From: Oscillospiraceae bacterium
Lineage (GTDB): Bacteria; Bacillota_A; Clostridia; Oscillospirales; WRJC01
Assembly (NCBI GenBank): GCA_009782405.1
Contig: WRJC01000007.1
Span: 33,734-97,733, forward strand
Direction: 5' to 3'
DNA: 64,000 nucleotides
Positions 1-9,422 of this stretch are shown piece by piece (positions within the stretch are counted from its first letter, which is position 1; each line of letters starts with the position of its first letter). The position numbers were made by a program, and so were the translations under genes. Under the pieces are notes generated by a model. The model was not told the DNA's origin. It saw only the letters and a list, made by a program, of their open reading frames with translations, and did no database searches.

Positions 1-535
1 CGTGGATGTTCACGCTGTTCACGATGAATACGATGCCCAGAACCACGCATATGTAATAAACAACCCCAAGATCCGCGTTTATGTTCGCCAACGGGATCCA
101 AAGCTTTGTGGTTATAGTTCCGCTGAAATGCATGGCGGCGGTATAAACAATCGCTACGGGAAACTGCAAAGCCAATTTGCCGATTGCGCTCAGCCCTTCG
201 TTTTGCTTTTTGATCCGCTTGGTGTAATCGTCGAAAAAACCTATCGCGCCATAGCAGAGCGCCATGGCAAACGTGTATATATCGGCAAACCCCGCCGCGC
301 CACTTTCCCTTTTTGCGGCAAAACCGAAAGCCAAAACCGCCGCGAGCGTTCCGGCGATAAACAAAAGCCCGCCCATATACGGCGTCCCTTCTTTCGATTT
401 GTGCCATCTCGGGCCTATGTCCAATATTTTTTGCCCCATTTTTATCGATTTCAGAAACGGTATGAGAAACCTGCCGAGCAAAAGCGCCACGGCAAAAGAG
501 AGCGCGAGCGGGGCGAAAACATATAAATACATCAT
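1..535 (-). CDS. mraY: Phospho-N-acetylmuramoyl-pentapeptide transferase MraY (5' part, cut by window edge)
   Basis: MraY transfers phospho-MurNAc-pentapeptide from UDP to undecaprenyl phosphate at the inner face of the membrane, making lipid I. About 178 N-terminal residues are in the window; the rest lies beyond base 1. The visible part has hydrophobic segments, the family's GPRWH...GTPYMGG stretch (about 41-56) and the catalytic-type Asp pair in GFFDDYTK (about 99-106). No stop occurs in this frame up to the edge. The ATG (533-535) directly abuts the murF stop codon. A GGAGG lies just upstream inside the murF 3' end, so the two genes are translationally linked. Being open at the window edge, it is partial only because of the cut. 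Confidence 0.93.
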   Translation of the reverse strand, partial: MMYLYVFAPLALSFAVALLLGRFLIPFLKSIKMGQKILDIGPRWHKSKEGTPYMGGLLFIAGTLAAVLAFGFAAKRESGAAGFADIYTFAMALCYGAIGFFDDYTKRIKKQNEGLSAIGKLALQFPVAIVYTAAMHFSGTITTKLWIPLANINADLGVVYYICVVLGIVFIVNSVNIH

Positions 536-1936
536 TTACCTCCGGCATGATTTGAAAAGCTCCAGAACCGTCTCCATCGCCATCCCGCGGCTCGCCTTGA
601 ACAGTATGACGTCGCCATTTTGCACCTCGGAAAAAAGCTGCAGCGCGATCGCCCTTTTGTCATTCCCATAACAACAATCGTATTGCCCGCCGCTGTGTCT
701 GACGATGGAATCGTATGTCGCTTTTGAGTTTTCGCCGAACAGATACACGCTGATGTTTTTTTCCACCGCTGCAATTCCGATTTTTTCATGTATCTGTTTT
801 GAATATTCCCCCGCTTCGAGGATGTCTGAAAGCACGGCTGCGGCATGCCCGTTTTTTTTGGCGGCCAGCCCCGAAAGCGTCTCGAAAGCAGCCAAGGTCG
901 ATTCCAAGCTCGCGTTATAGCAATCGTCGATTATCGTCAGGCCGTTATGCTCATATATGTTTTGCCGCATTTTCGCATTTTGGAAGTTTTCGAATCCGTT
1001 TTGTATCTGAGCGTCTGTCAGCCCGTAAATTTTGCCGACTGCCAGCGCCGGGAGCGCATCGCGCACCATGTGGGTCCCGGCGGTCGGTATTTTAAATTTA
1101 TAATTTCCCGAAACAAAAAATGAATTGTTTTTTTCATAATCAATATCTATTTTTTCCGCCCTGAAATCCGCGTCGGCGTTTTTTATCCCGAAAAAATATT
1201 CTTTTTTGCCGGTTTTGCCTTTTTCGGAATACAGTAGCGGATCGTCCGCATTCAAAACAATGTTGGAGTATGGCTCCATGCCTTCCAAGATTTCGAATTT
1301 CGCTTTTTTTATTCCTTCCATCGAGCCCAAACTTTCGATGTGCGATGTGCCTATATTCGTTATGGCTGCCGTTTCCGGATTTGCCGTTTCGGAAAGCCTT
1401 TTTATTTCGCCGAATCCGCTCGTGCCCATTTCGAGCACCAAAGCCTCGGTATCTTCAGCCAGCGAAAACAAAGTGAACGGCAGCCCTATCTCGGTGTTGA
1501 AATTCCCCTCGCTTTTTTGGGTTTTGAATTTTGCGCCGAGAACCGAATATATGAATTCTTTTGTCGTGGTCTTCCCCACACTCCCCGTGACCGCAACGGT
1601 CATATTTAAATTTTCAAATAAACTTTTGTAATATTTCGCCGTATCCAAAAGGGCGGCGCCGGTATCGCCGACTTCTATGATGGCCGCTTTCCCGAGTGAC
1701 CCATATTCCCCGCCCCTGCCTTTTTGCACCACAGCTCCGAGCGCTCCGTTTTCAATCGCTTTTGCGACAAAATCATGCCCGTCGCCATTTTCGCCCCTCA
1801 TCGCGAAAAACAAGCTGTCCTTCAAAATTTTCCGGGAATCCGTGACGATGTTTTTCACCTTCGGGAGATTGCAAACGCCGCTCCCCTTGATTGTCCCTTT
1901 TGCGGCTTTTGCGATTTCCGCGATAGCCAGTTCCAT
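536..1936 (-). CDS. murF: UDP-N-acetylmuramoyl-tripeptide--D-alanyl-D-alanine ligase MurF
   Basis: This cytoplasmic Mur ligase adds D-Ala-D-Ala to UDP-MurNAc-tripeptide using ATP. The 466-residue protein has normal length. It has the ATP-binding loop GSVGKTTTKEF (about 118-128), the SEGNFNTEIGLP substrate motif, the EMGTSGFGEI segment, the TNIGTSH motif and the C-terminal DDCYNASLEST motif (family consensus DDxYNAxPxS; here Ser-Leu replaces the usual Asn-Pro). It lies between the PBP gene (19 bp upstream) and mraY. The order PBP-murF-mraY skips murE, which normally separates PBP and murF in Firmicute dcw clusters. Confidence 0.95.
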   Translation of the reverse strand: MELAIAEIAKAAKGTIKGSGVCNLPKVKNIVTDSRKILKDSLFFAMRGENGDGHDFVAKAIENGALGAVVQKGRGGEYGSLGKAAIIEVGDTGAALLDTAKYYKSLFENLNMTVAVTGSVGKTTTKEFIYSVLGAKFKTQKSEGNFNTEIGLPFTLFSLAEDTEALVLEMGTSGFGEIKRLSETANPETAAITNIGTSHIESLGSMEGIKKAKFEILEGMEPYSNIVLNADDPLLYSEKGKTGKKEYFFGIKNADADFRAEKIDIDYEKNNSFFVSGNYKFKIPTAGTHMVRDALPALAVGKIYGLTDAQIQNGFENFQNAKMRQNIYEHNGLTIIDDCYNASLESTLAAFETLSGLAAKKNGHAAAVLSDILEAGEYSKQIHEKIGIAAVEKNISVYLFGENSKATYDSIVRHSGGQYDCCYGNDKRAIALQLFSEVQNGDVILFKASRGMAMETVLELFKSCRR

Positions 1937-1954
1937 AATATACCTGCTTTTATT

Positions 1955-4192
1955 TTAATCTGTCAGCGCATTGTGCCGAAATTCAACTTCGATTATTGTC
2001 CCTATTGGAACCGTCTCCCCCGCGCCGGGTTTCTGGCTCCGCGCGATCGCCCCGGAATTCATGTCCTCGGCCCCCGTTATGTTTATGTTCAGCCCCGATG
2101 CGGCCATCCGGTCGTTTGCCTGCCGCGCGGTCAGCCCGGTTACGTTTGGAACTTCCGCCGTTTCTTTTTGCTCGACTTCATCCATGTACAGCACGACGGT
2201 TCCGCCTTTGGGCAAGTTGCTTCCTTTTTTTGGCATTTGTTCTTTTACGGTGTCCCCATCGCCGATAATTTTGAATTGTAGGCCTTTGGATGATATCCTT
2301 TCTTGCGCTTCGCCCGCTTTCTGCCGTTCGTAATTTTCCACGTTGATGTAGCTTTCAATTATTTCCGCATAGGCGGGTTCAATTCCCAAATACGGCAAAA
2401 CTTCCGCCAATATTTTCGATATGTACGGAGCCGCTATGACGCCTCCGTATATGCTGCCTACAGTAGGTTCATCGACGATTATTATGACCGCTATCTGCGG
2501 GTTGTCCGCCGGGGCGTAGGCCACGCACGAGCCGACGTACCATTCCACTTCCGCATTCCTGGTTTTTTGCGAAGTGCCGGTTTTGGCCGCTACAACATAA
2601 CCCTTTACATATGCGTTTCTCGCCGCCCCGTTATTTGCCACGCCTTCGGCCAATATCGAAGTCAGCGTCTTGGAAGTTTCTTGCGATATCACCATGCGCT
2701 TTATTTCGGGATCGAAATTTTTCACGACATTGCCTCTGTCGTCGATTATCGATTTTACGATATGCGGCGTGACCAATTTTCCGCCGTTTGCCACCGCCGC
2801 GATTCCCGCAAGCTGCTGGATCGGGGTGATTTTGAATCCCTGCCCGAACGAAGCCGTCGCGAGTTCGACGCTCCTGAAATCTTCGGGCGAATGCATTATG
2901 GATGAAGCTTCAAATGGCAAGTCTATGCCGGTTTTTTGATTGTATCCGAAAGCGGCGAAATATTTCAGGAAAGCGGCGCCCCCCAGCCTTTCGGCCGTCT
3001 GCATTAGGGCGGGGTTGCAAGATTGCTGGAGTCCGATTGCAAACGTCTCATGGCCGTGGCCGCCCGCCAAATGGCAGGGTATCGGAATGCCCCCCACCGT
3101 GTGGCTCCCCGAACAGTAAAATGCATCTGAAGGATTTACCGCTTTTTCTTCAAGCGCCATCGCCGATGTCAAGACTTTAAAAGTAGACCCGGGTTCGTAT
3201 GGTTCGGTTACCGCTTTGTTGTTCCAAAGCTTATACAATTTTTGTTTGTCAATTTCGTAAGCTTTGTCCTCTTCCGATTCATATTCTTTGCTTTCTATAT
3301 GCAGCATGGCATTCGCATCCAAATTTATGTGCCGGAGCACGTCGGGGGTTATCTCGTAGGGGTTGTTCGGGTCGAAATCGGGCTTTGTGCTCATTGCGAG
3401 AATTTCGCCGCTGTTTACGTCCATCACGATTCCCGTCGCCCTTTCGCGAGGCTGCGATTCGTTGAATGCCTGTTCCAAATTCTTTTCCAAAATTTCCTGT
3501 ATGTTTATATCCAGCGTCAAAACGAGGTTGTTACCGTTTTGAACTTCCCGAAAAGTGGATTCCGTGTTTACAGATTTGCCGAAGGCGTTCTTTACCGTTA
3601 TGATTCTTCCCGCAACGCCGCTCAACGTTTCGTCGTATCGGGCTTCCACCCCGAATATCCCCTTGTTTTCCGAACCGGTGAAACCGAGAACTTGGGCGGC
3701 GCTGTTTGAATGCGGATAAATCCTTTTGGCCTCTTCCCTGAAATATATGGCTTTTATCGCGTTGTCCGCTTTGAAGCGCCGCACTTCGTCGGCCGTCGAT
3801 ATTTCGACCCCGTGTTTTATATTTTCGTCTTTTCTCTCTTTTTTTGCGGTTTTTGCGTATATTTCGTCATAATCTACATCGAGCAGCTCCGAAAGCCCCC
3901 GGGCTATCAATTCGGCTTCCTCTTCGTCCTTTATGTCCGCCGGCGAAATGAAAACCTGCTCCAATTGGATGTTTTCAGCCAAAACCGTCATGTTCCGGTC
4001 GTAAATAGCCCCCCTTTGCGGGGTTATGGGGATATCCCCCGTGCGCTGCGCCGTGACTTTTTCTTGATACAGCTTGAAATTTACCACTTGTATGTCGTAG
4101 AGTTTCAAAAGCAAACCGGCAATCGAAGCAGCCGCCAGCAAACCTATTATGATCATGCGCGTTTTTTTGAATTTGTAATCGACCCCGCTCAA
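1955..4192 (-). CDS. Class B penicillin-binding protein with two C-terminal PASTA domains (SpoVD/Pbp2B/FtsI type)
   Basis: A membrane-anchored transpeptidase that cross-links peptidoglycan, most likely at the septum. The 745 residues show one N-terminal membrane segment (about 12-32), a PBP dimerisation domain, and a transpeptidase domain with the serine motif STFK (336-339), SCN (391-393) and KTGT (537-540). Two PASTA repeats follow (about 632-672 and 680-738). The start is a TTG at 4192 with GGGGAG 9 bases upstream. Two PASTA domains and the place in the dcw cluster fit both Pbp2B (vegetative division) and SpoVD (sporulation); sequence alone does not separate them, so no symbol is given. 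Confidence 0.92.
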   Translation of the reverse strand: MSGVDYKFKKTRMIIIGLLAAASIAGLLLKLYDIQVVNFKLYQEKVTAQRTGDIPITPQRGAIYDRNMTVLAENIQLEQVFISPADIKDEEEAELIARGLSELLDVDYDEIYAKTAKKERKDENIKHGVEISTADEVRRFKADNAIKAIYFREEAKRIYPHSNSAAQVLGFTGSENKGIFGVEARYDETLSGVAGRIITVKNAFGKSVNTESTFREVQNGNNLVLTLDINIQEILEKNLEQAFNESQPRERATGIVMDVNSGEILAMSTKPDFDPNNPYEITPDVLRHINLDANAMLHIESKEYESEEDKAYEIDKQKLYKLWNNKAVTEPYEPGSTFKVLTSAMALEEKAVNPSDAFYCSGSHTVGGIPIPCHLAGGHGHETFAIGLQQSCNPALMQTAERLGGAAFLKYFAAFGYNQKTGIDLPFEASSIMHSPEDFRSVELATASFGQGFKITPIQQLAGIAAVANGGKLVTPHIVKSIIDDRGNVVKNFDPEIKRMVISQETSKTLTSILAEGVANNGAARNAYVKGYVVAAKTGTSQKTRNAEVEWYVGSCVAYAPADNPQIAVIIIVDEPTVGSIYGGVIAAPYISKILAEVLPYLGIEPAYAEIIESYINVENYERQKAGEAQERISSKGLQFKIIGDGDTVKEQMPKKGSNLPKGGTVVLYMDEVEQKETAEVPNVTGLTARQANDRMAASGLNINITGAEDMNSGAIARSQKPGAGETVPIGTIIEVEFRHNALTD

Positions 4193-4233
4193 AATTTCGT
4201 TCTCCCCGGCCTTCCACCTTGAATTTCTTTATT

Positions 4234-4983
4234 TTATTTTTTTTTGAATATGGTGGACATAATTTCCGGAAATTCGATGAACGAGCCTCTTTTTTCCGCA
4301 AGTACTTCCGCTTTGTCGCTCGATTTCCCGTAGATATAAGTTTTTTTGATCGAATTCGATTCTTCCTTCACCATTTCCAACTCGTTCACTGCGTATTCGA
4401 TAAAAAAGCTGAAATCGTTTTTGGTTTCGAGTTCGTTTTTCAAGTTTTTTTCTTTTTTGTCTTCGGCATTTATTTTTTCGCCCCATTTGTTTATTTTGTC
4501 ATTTTGCTCGTTGAGGGCATTTTGCGTCATAACCGAGGCGAACAAAAAAGCCGAGGCGATGACGAGGCCAAAAATGACATTCAGGGGAAACCTGTTTTTT
4601 TCGACAGGAATGGTTTCCACTTTTATTTTCGCCTTTTTCGCTTTTTGCAAGCGGACTTTTTCGATTTTCTTTTTTCTCGCCAAGGGAGTGGTCAATTCTT
4701 TGCCTGTTATTATCCGTTTGCGCCTGTTGGGATATTTTCGGTCTTCGCGGAGCCGTTCCCCGTATCGGCCTGCATCCCTTGTCCGCCCGGGAATGCGAAG
4801 GGCTCCGGCGTTGGCCATGTTCAAATTCGGCCTATTTTGAGCATAGGCCACGCGGCCCCCATTTTTACGAACCGGGGCGTTTGCCCTCATATAATTGGAA
4901 GAGGCATCACTATTGCCAACGCTCCGCGCCTGTCCGGTCTTTTTTGAATTTGACGAACGGCCGATGCCTTTTTTTTGCGTCAT
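4234..4983 (-). CDS. FtsL-like septum protein with long basic N-terminus
   Basis: The place between rsmH and the class B PBP is where ftsL sits in Firmicutes. The 249-residue product has a bitopic architecture: a strongly basic, low-complexity N-terminus (1-131), one membrane segment (about 132-152) and a charged coiled coil (about 155-190), then a short outer domain. FtsL normally works with DivIB and DivIC in the divisome. It has about twice the usual FtsL length because of the roughly 130-residue cytoplasmic tail rich in Lys, Arg, Asn and Ser. FtsL sequences diverge widely, so the call rests on topology and context. ATG start with GGGGGAG upstream. Confidence 0.65.
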   Translation of the reverse strand: MTQKKGIGRSSNSKKTGQARSVGNSDASSNYMRANAPVRKNGGRVAYAQNRPNLNMANAGALRIPGRTRDAGRYGERLREDRKYPNRRKRIITGKELTTPLARKKKIEKVRLQKAKKAKIKVETIPVEKNRFPLNVIFGLVIASAFLFASVMTQNALNEQNDKINKWGEKINAEDKKEKNLKNELETKNDFSFFIEYAVNELEMVKEESNSIKKTYIYGKSSDKAEVLAEKRGSFIEFPEIMSTIFKKK

Positions 4984-5046
4984 ACGATCTCCCCCTATCG
5001 TTTTCGCGTGTATTTATTTTTATTTTCTGTATGTAAACGAGATTGG

Positions 5047-5982
5047 CTACAACTTTTCCAATACTCTCAATCTGGCGCTTTCGGAGCGCGGGTTTTCCCG
5101 CTTTTCTTTTTGGCTCGGATATACGGGCTTTTTTGTTACGGCTTTCGAAGTTGTCCTTTTTTCGCATATGCAAACGGGAAACTTTGGCGGGCACACGCAA
5201 TTTTTTTCGTAATATCCGAAGCATTTTTTGGTGATCTTGTCTTCATCTCCATCAAAGGAGATCACTACGAGCCTTCCGCTTTTGTTCAACATCTGCTCGA
5301 TTGCATCTAACGCTGTTTTTATCGAATATAATTCGTCGTTCACATAAGCCCTGATGAAACTAAACGATTTTTTCGCAGGATGCCCGCCGCTATATTTCAC
5401 GTTTTTAACCGCACATTTTATCGTTTCGGAAAGTTCCAGCGTGGTTTCGAAAGGTTTTGTTTCCCTTCTTTTTACGATCTCCCCTGCGATGAGCCCGGCG
5501 TATTTTTCATCTCCATCGTTGGAAATTATTTCTCTTAATTTTTCTTTTTTGAACGTGTTTACCAAAACGGCGGCGGTAAATTCTTGATTTTTATCCATCG
5601 TCATGGCTAGCGGCGAATCTTTCATGTAGGAAAATCCCCTGTCGGATTCTATTTGATAAGAGGAAACCCCCAGATCCATTAGCGCCCCGTCTATTTTTTC
5701 ATAGCCCAACCCGCTTGCGATGTTTTTTATATTCGCGAAATTGTCGTTGACAAAATATATTTTGTCCCCGTATCCCTTCAATTTATCCCTCGAATATTCG
5801 ATCGCGTCCGGATCCCGGTCTACTGCTATCAATTTGCCGCCCATTAGCTTTTTCGCTATTTCTTCCGAATGCGACCCGCCACCCAGTGTCAAATCGAAAT
5901 ACACGCCTTCGGGATTTATTTGCAAATATTCGATCGCTTCGGATTTCATCACGGGGCAGTGATTGAATTGCACTTGTTCCAT
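5047..5982 (-). CDS. rsmH: 16S rRNA (cytosine(1402)-N(4))-methyltransferase RsmH (MraW)
   Basis: RsmH methylates N4 of C1402 in 16S rRNA using S-adenosylmethionine. The 311-residue length is typical. Family motifs are the N-terminal HCPVMKSEAIEYL, the SAM loop LTLGGGSHSE (31-40), LMDLGVSSYQ with the following DRGFSY, and the C-terminal ENPRSESARLRVLEK, close to the NPRSxSAKLR signature. It is the first gene of the dcw-type operon here. mraZ, its usual upstream neighbour, is absent: a consensus promoter lies directly upstream at 6069-6097. Confidence 0.96.
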   Translation of the reverse strand: MEQVQFNHCPVMKSEAIEYLQINPEGVYFDLTLGGGSHSEEIAKKLMGGKLIAVDRDPDAIEYSRDKLKGYGDKIYFVNDNFANIKNIASGLGYEKIDGALMDLGVSSYQIESDRGFSYMKDSPLAMTMDKNQEFTAAVLVNTFKKEKLREIISNDGDEKYAGLIAGEIVKRRETKPFETTLELSETIKCAVKNVKYSGGHPAKKSFSFIRAYVNDELYSIKTALDAIEQMLNKSGRLVVISFDGDEDKITKKCFGYYEKNCVCPPKFPVCICEKRTTSKAVTKKPVYPSQKEKRENPRSESARLRVLEKL

Positions 5983-6068
5983 AATTCAAATAAAATCGAT
6001 GTAAAGCCGTTTCGCTTACGCCATCTTTGCCATTTCCCTTAAAATCGCATTCGAGTGATATTTCTCTC

Positions 6069-6097
6069 ATTATACACCAAGAAAAAAAGAATGTCAA
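6069..6097 (-). promoter_or_regulatory. Sigma-A promoter of the rsmH/dcw operon
   Basis: Read on the minus strand: TTGACA (6092-6097), 17-bp spacer, TATAAT (6069-6074). This is a perfect consensus match, placing transcription start near 6062, about 80 bases before the rsmH ATG. Confidence 0.85.
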
Positions 6098-6176
6098 CAA
6101 CTTTCTGCGTTTTTTTAAAATTTATTAAAATTCGCGAAAATTGTTAATACATTCTTCATTTTTTGGCGATTGCCTG

Positions 6177-6689
6177 TCAAGCATATGGGTTTACATCGCG
6201 TAAAATCTCGCGGATTCGCAAATGTGCTTTTTCAGGGACAAAACCGGATATTTCTCGGCCATATGCGATCATTTCCCTGACAAAACTCGAACTCAAATGC
6301 GAATGTTCCGGTTTTGCGGGGAAAAGCAGCGTATCTATTCCGTTTCCTATCTCCCTGTTTATTATCGATTGCATATATTCGTATTCATAATCGATTGCGT
6401 TGCGAACCCCTTTCACGATGAAGCCCGCGCCTTTTGAAGCGGCGTAATCCGCCAACAGCCCGTTTGTGGCCTCCACGGTAATTTTATCACTCCCGCAAAT
6501 TTCCCCGCAGGCGAGTTCAAGCATTTTTTTCCTTTCGTTTGAGGAGAACATGGTCTTTTTCATCGAATTTTCGAGGGAAACCACATAAATGGCCCCAAAC
6601 AGTTTCGCAGATCTGTCGATTATGTCGATGTGCCCGTTTGTCACGGGATCGAAAGTTCCGGGAATCACGCAAATGTTTTCATTTCCCAT
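6177..6689 (-). CDS. coaD: Phosphopantetheine adenylyltransferase CoaD
   Basis: CoaD catalyses the penultimate step of coenzyme A synthesis, ATP plus 4'-phosphopantetheine to dephospho-CoA. The 170 residues carry the nucleotidyltransferase signature GTFDPVTNGHIDII (about 11-24, T/HxGH type), a basic stretch after the ENSMKKTMFS segment, and the SSSFVREMI motif (ISSTxVR equivalent) near the C-terminus. The start overlaps the end of rsmD by 11 bp; rsmD-coaD is a conserved pair in Firmicutes. It is the last gene of the HPr-uvrC-rsmD-coaD transcription unit. Confidence 0.96.
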   Translation of the reverse strand: MGNENICVIPGTFDPVTNGHIDIIDRSAKLFGAIYVVSLENSMKKTMFSSNERKKMLELACGEICGSDKITVEATNGLLADYAASKGAGFIVKGVRNAIDYEYEYMQSIINREIGNGIDTLLFPAKPEHSHLSSSFVREMIAYGREISGFVPEKAHLRIREILRDVNPYA

Positions 6690-7302
6690 CGCTTTCCCCC
6701 TTTTTGCCCGGTACCTCCGATATTATTTCTATCGTCAATATCGTTATGCATATTTTCCCGTATTTGTATATCCGGCTTTTTTTTATTTTTTCCGACATTT
6801 CTTCGCTCAAATCCAAACTTGCCTGTTCTCCGTCTCCCGTTTCGCAGATTATGAGGCCGCCATTTGATATGAGTTCGTTTTTCATGATTTTTTTCACGCA
6901 TTCGCCCATCAGCTTTTTAGCCAAGTTATACGGGGGATCCATGAATATTATGTCGAATTTCTCAAAATCCCTGCGTTTTTTCAAAGCAGTCAAAAAATCC
7001 GCATAATCGCTTTTTACTATGCTGCATCGCTCGTACAGTTTCGCTTTCTGCGCGTTTCTCGCCATGATTTCAACGCATCGCGAATCCGAATCAACGAACA
7101 CTGCCTCCCGCGCCCCTCTGCTCAGCGCTTCGAGGCCGAGCTGCCCCGTGCCCGCGAATAGATCCAAAACTTTCGCGTTTGCCACTTCAAAATTTATCGC
7201 GTTGAAATAATTTTCCTTCACTCTTTCAAGCGTCGGGCGGCTATCTTCGCCTTCCAATGACTCGAGGATCGTGCCGCGCGATTTTCCCGCTATTATCCGC
7301 AT
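6679..7302 (-). CDS. rsmD: 16S rRNA (guanine(966)-N(2))-methyltransferase RsmD
   Basis: RsmD makes m2G966 in 16S rRNA. The 207-residue protein begins with the family hallmark MRIIAGKSRG (1-10), followed by RPTLERVKENYFN, the SAM-binding VLDLFAGTGQLGLEALSRGA, and the catalytic motif MDPPY (N/DPPY type). It starts one base after the uvrC stop and overlaps coaD at its end, so it is clearly part of the same operon. Its length is slightly above the usual 180-190 residues through a short C-terminal extension. Confidence 0.95.
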   Translation of the reverse strand: MRIIAGKSRGTILESLEGEDSRPTLERVKENYFNAINFEVANAKVLDLFAGTGQLGLEALSRGAREAVFVDSDSRCVEIMARNAQKAKLYERCSIVKSDYADFLTALKKRRDFEKFDIIFMDPPYNLAKKLMGECVKKIMKNELISNGGLIICETGDGEQASLDLSEEMSEKIKKSRIYKYGKICITILTIEIISEVPGKKGESDGK

Positions 7303-7303
7303 T

Positions 7304-9277
7304 TCATACCTCTTCTTTCTTTTCGCCGGCGGAATTGGGGGATTGGGCAGATTCGGATTTGAAATAATTTATTATATTCCCCGCATCCGTTTTCGTTATG
7401 CTTTTGATTTTCGCAAGTTCTTCTTCTGCGGCGTTTTTTATTTCGTCAATCGACTTGAAGCGCTCGAATAAATTTTTGATTTTGGCGGCGCCAAGCCCTT
7501 TCACGTTCTGTAAAGCGGATGCCTTTACGCCTCTCCTGCGTTTTGTGTCCATGCGTTTCAATGCGTATCTGTGCACTTCTTCCTGTATTTTATAAAACAA
7601 AACAAACACCGTCTGGTCTTTGGCTATGTTGATTTCCATTTCCCCGTCGGTCAATGTCCGGGTTTTATGAAACTCGTCTTTCACCATCCCGAAAACCGGA
7701 ATTTCGGAAATTTCCAAATGGTCTTCCCGGAATTCTCCCAAAACTTTTTTTATCGCCGAGACATGCCCCTTGCCTCCATCGAGCAAAATCAAATCCGGCA
7801 GATTCGCAAATCCGTTTTCCGTTTTTTCTTCCGGGGCGGCGTAACGCATAAATCTTCTTTTCACCGCTTCGCCCATCGAAGCGTAATCGTCCTGCGCGTT
7901 TGCTATCGTTTTGATGTTGAAGCTTTTGTAGTCTCCTTTTTTGAATGCCCCATCTTGCAAAACTATCATTCCGCAGGTTATATTGTCCGAACCCGAATTT
8001 GACACATCGTATGCTTCTATTCTCTGCGGCAAAACTTCGAGGCTCAAAATTTTAGCTATCGAAGCGAGCTTGTTTGTGTCTTTTGAATATTTTTCTTTGT
8101 ACAGACGCTGGTTTTCTTTTGAATTGGTGACCGCAAGCTCAACCGCCGTTTTTTGTTCGCCTTTTTTGGGGCAAATGATTTTTATTTTTGCATTCGCCTT
8201 TTCGCCGAGCCAATCCTGCAGCAAATCTATGTTTTCCGCGCTTAGGGCGACGCTCGAAAGAATCTGTTTTGGGACAAAATTTCGGTTCATATAATATTCC
8301 TGCAGATACTGCATGAACCCCCCTTCGTCCAAAATCTCGTCGTAGGCGAAATGTTCGGTTATTTTATCGACCATTATCCCGCTTCGTATGACGAATGCGG
8401 AAACGCACGAACTCGTGTCCCCCACATACACTCCGAAAACGTCTTCGTCTATATCCGGGGCGGCGACTATTTTTTGCTTTGAGCGCAATTTTTCGAGGGC
8501 GAATTTTTTGTCCCTGAATTGCGCCGCTTTTTCGAAATCCATATCCTCCGAAGCTTTCGCCATGGTTTCGCCGTAGCATTTTATCAGCTTTTCATAATCG
8601 CCTTTTATGAACATGACCACGTCGTCTATTATGCTTTTGTAATTTTGCGCGTCCACGCTCCCCGTGCATATCCCCATGCATCTGCCAATCCTCAAATTCA
8701 GGCAAGGGCGCCTCTTACCTATGTCTTTGGGAAATTCGTTTTTGCAGGCGGGCAGCTTGAAATGCTTGTCTATCTCGTCTATGAGCTCGTATATGCTGCC
8801 TTTGTTAGAGTACGGTCCGAAAAAAAGTGATTTGTCGCCCGGGGCCCTGGCTCTCGTGACTGAAAGCGAAGGGTATTCGCTATGTATATTTATTTTCAGG
8901 TATGGATAATTTTTGTCGTCCTTTAGTTTTATGTTGTATTTCGGCGCGTGCAGCTTTATGAGCTGGTTTTCCAAAATCAGCGCTTCTATTTCGTTTCCCG
9001 TGATTATGAAATCGAAGTCGCTTATATTTTCGACGAGCTTGTTCGTCTTGAAATCCCTGTGCGGGTAAAAAACAAAATACTGCGAGACCCTGTTTGACAG
9101 AAACTTGGCCTTGCCTACGTAAATTATTTTGCCTTTTTCGTTTTTCATCAGATACACCCCGCTTTTTGGCGGGAGCGACTGGGCCTTTTTTTTGAGCGCT
9201 TTTATTTGGGATTTTATTTCTTCTTCTTTTTTTTCCTCGGTTGCCGGAATTTCCTCGATGACTTCGATAACATCCAT
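7304..9277 (-). CDS. uvrC: Excinuclease ABC subunit C UvrC
   Basis: UvrC makes both incisions around UvrAB-marked DNA lesions. From the ATG at 9277 the protein has 657 residues. Domain order: a short acidic/charged leader, the GIY-YIG nuclease (about 38-115, with SGVYLMKNEKGK and IIYVGKAK), the Cys cluster found in many UvrC proteins (CKNEFPKDIGKRRPCLNLRIGRC region), a UVR motif (about 240-275), the RNase-H-like UvrC domain with DGGKGH, and C-terminal helix-hairpin-helix motifs (LQNVKGLGAAK). A 9409 start would add 44 residues of unconserved basic sequence; 9277 has CGGAGA upstream and is preferred. It stands between the HPr gene and rsmD. Confidence 0.95.
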   Translation of the reverse strand: MDVIEVIEEIPATEEKKEEEIKSQIKALKKKAQSLPPKSGVYLMKNEKGKIIYVGKAKFLSNRVSQYFVFYPHRDFKTNKLVENISDFDFIITGNEIEALILENQLIKLHAPKYNIKLKDDKNYPYLKINIHSEYPSLSVTRARAPGDKSLFFGPYSNKGSIYELIDEIDKHFKLPACKNEFPKDIGKRRPCLNLRIGRCMGICTGSVDAQNYKSIIDDVVMFIKGDYEKLIKCYGETMAKASEDMDFEKAAQFRDKKFALEKLRSKQKIVAAPDIDEDVFGVYVGDTSSCVSAFVIRSGIMVDKITEHFAYDEILDEGGFMQYLQEYYMNRNFVPKQILSSVALSAENIDLLQDWLGEKANAKIKIICPKKGEQKTAVELAVTNSKENQRLYKEKYSKDTNKLASIAKILSLEVLPQRIEAYDVSNSGSDNITCGMIVLQDGAFKKGDYKSFNIKTIANAQDDYASMGEAVKRRFMRYAAPEEKTENGFANLPDLILLDGGKGHVSAIKKVLGEFREDHLEISEIPVFGMVKDEFHKTRTLTDGEMEINIAKDQTVFVLFYKIQEEVHRYALKRMDTKRRRGVKASALQNVKGLGAAKIKNLFERFKSIDEIKNAAEEELAKIKSITKTDAGNIINYFKSESAQSPNSAGEKKEEV

Positions 9278-9422
9278 ACCTACATTTTTCTCCGTTTGCT
9301 TCCACGTGACAAAACGACACAAAACACGCCACGCGCCCGCTTTTTCCGCAAACCCGCCTCGTTTATGCCGTTTTTTGCCGATGCCGATATTTTGGACCGA
9401 AGCGTTCACGCTCGTTGCATGA

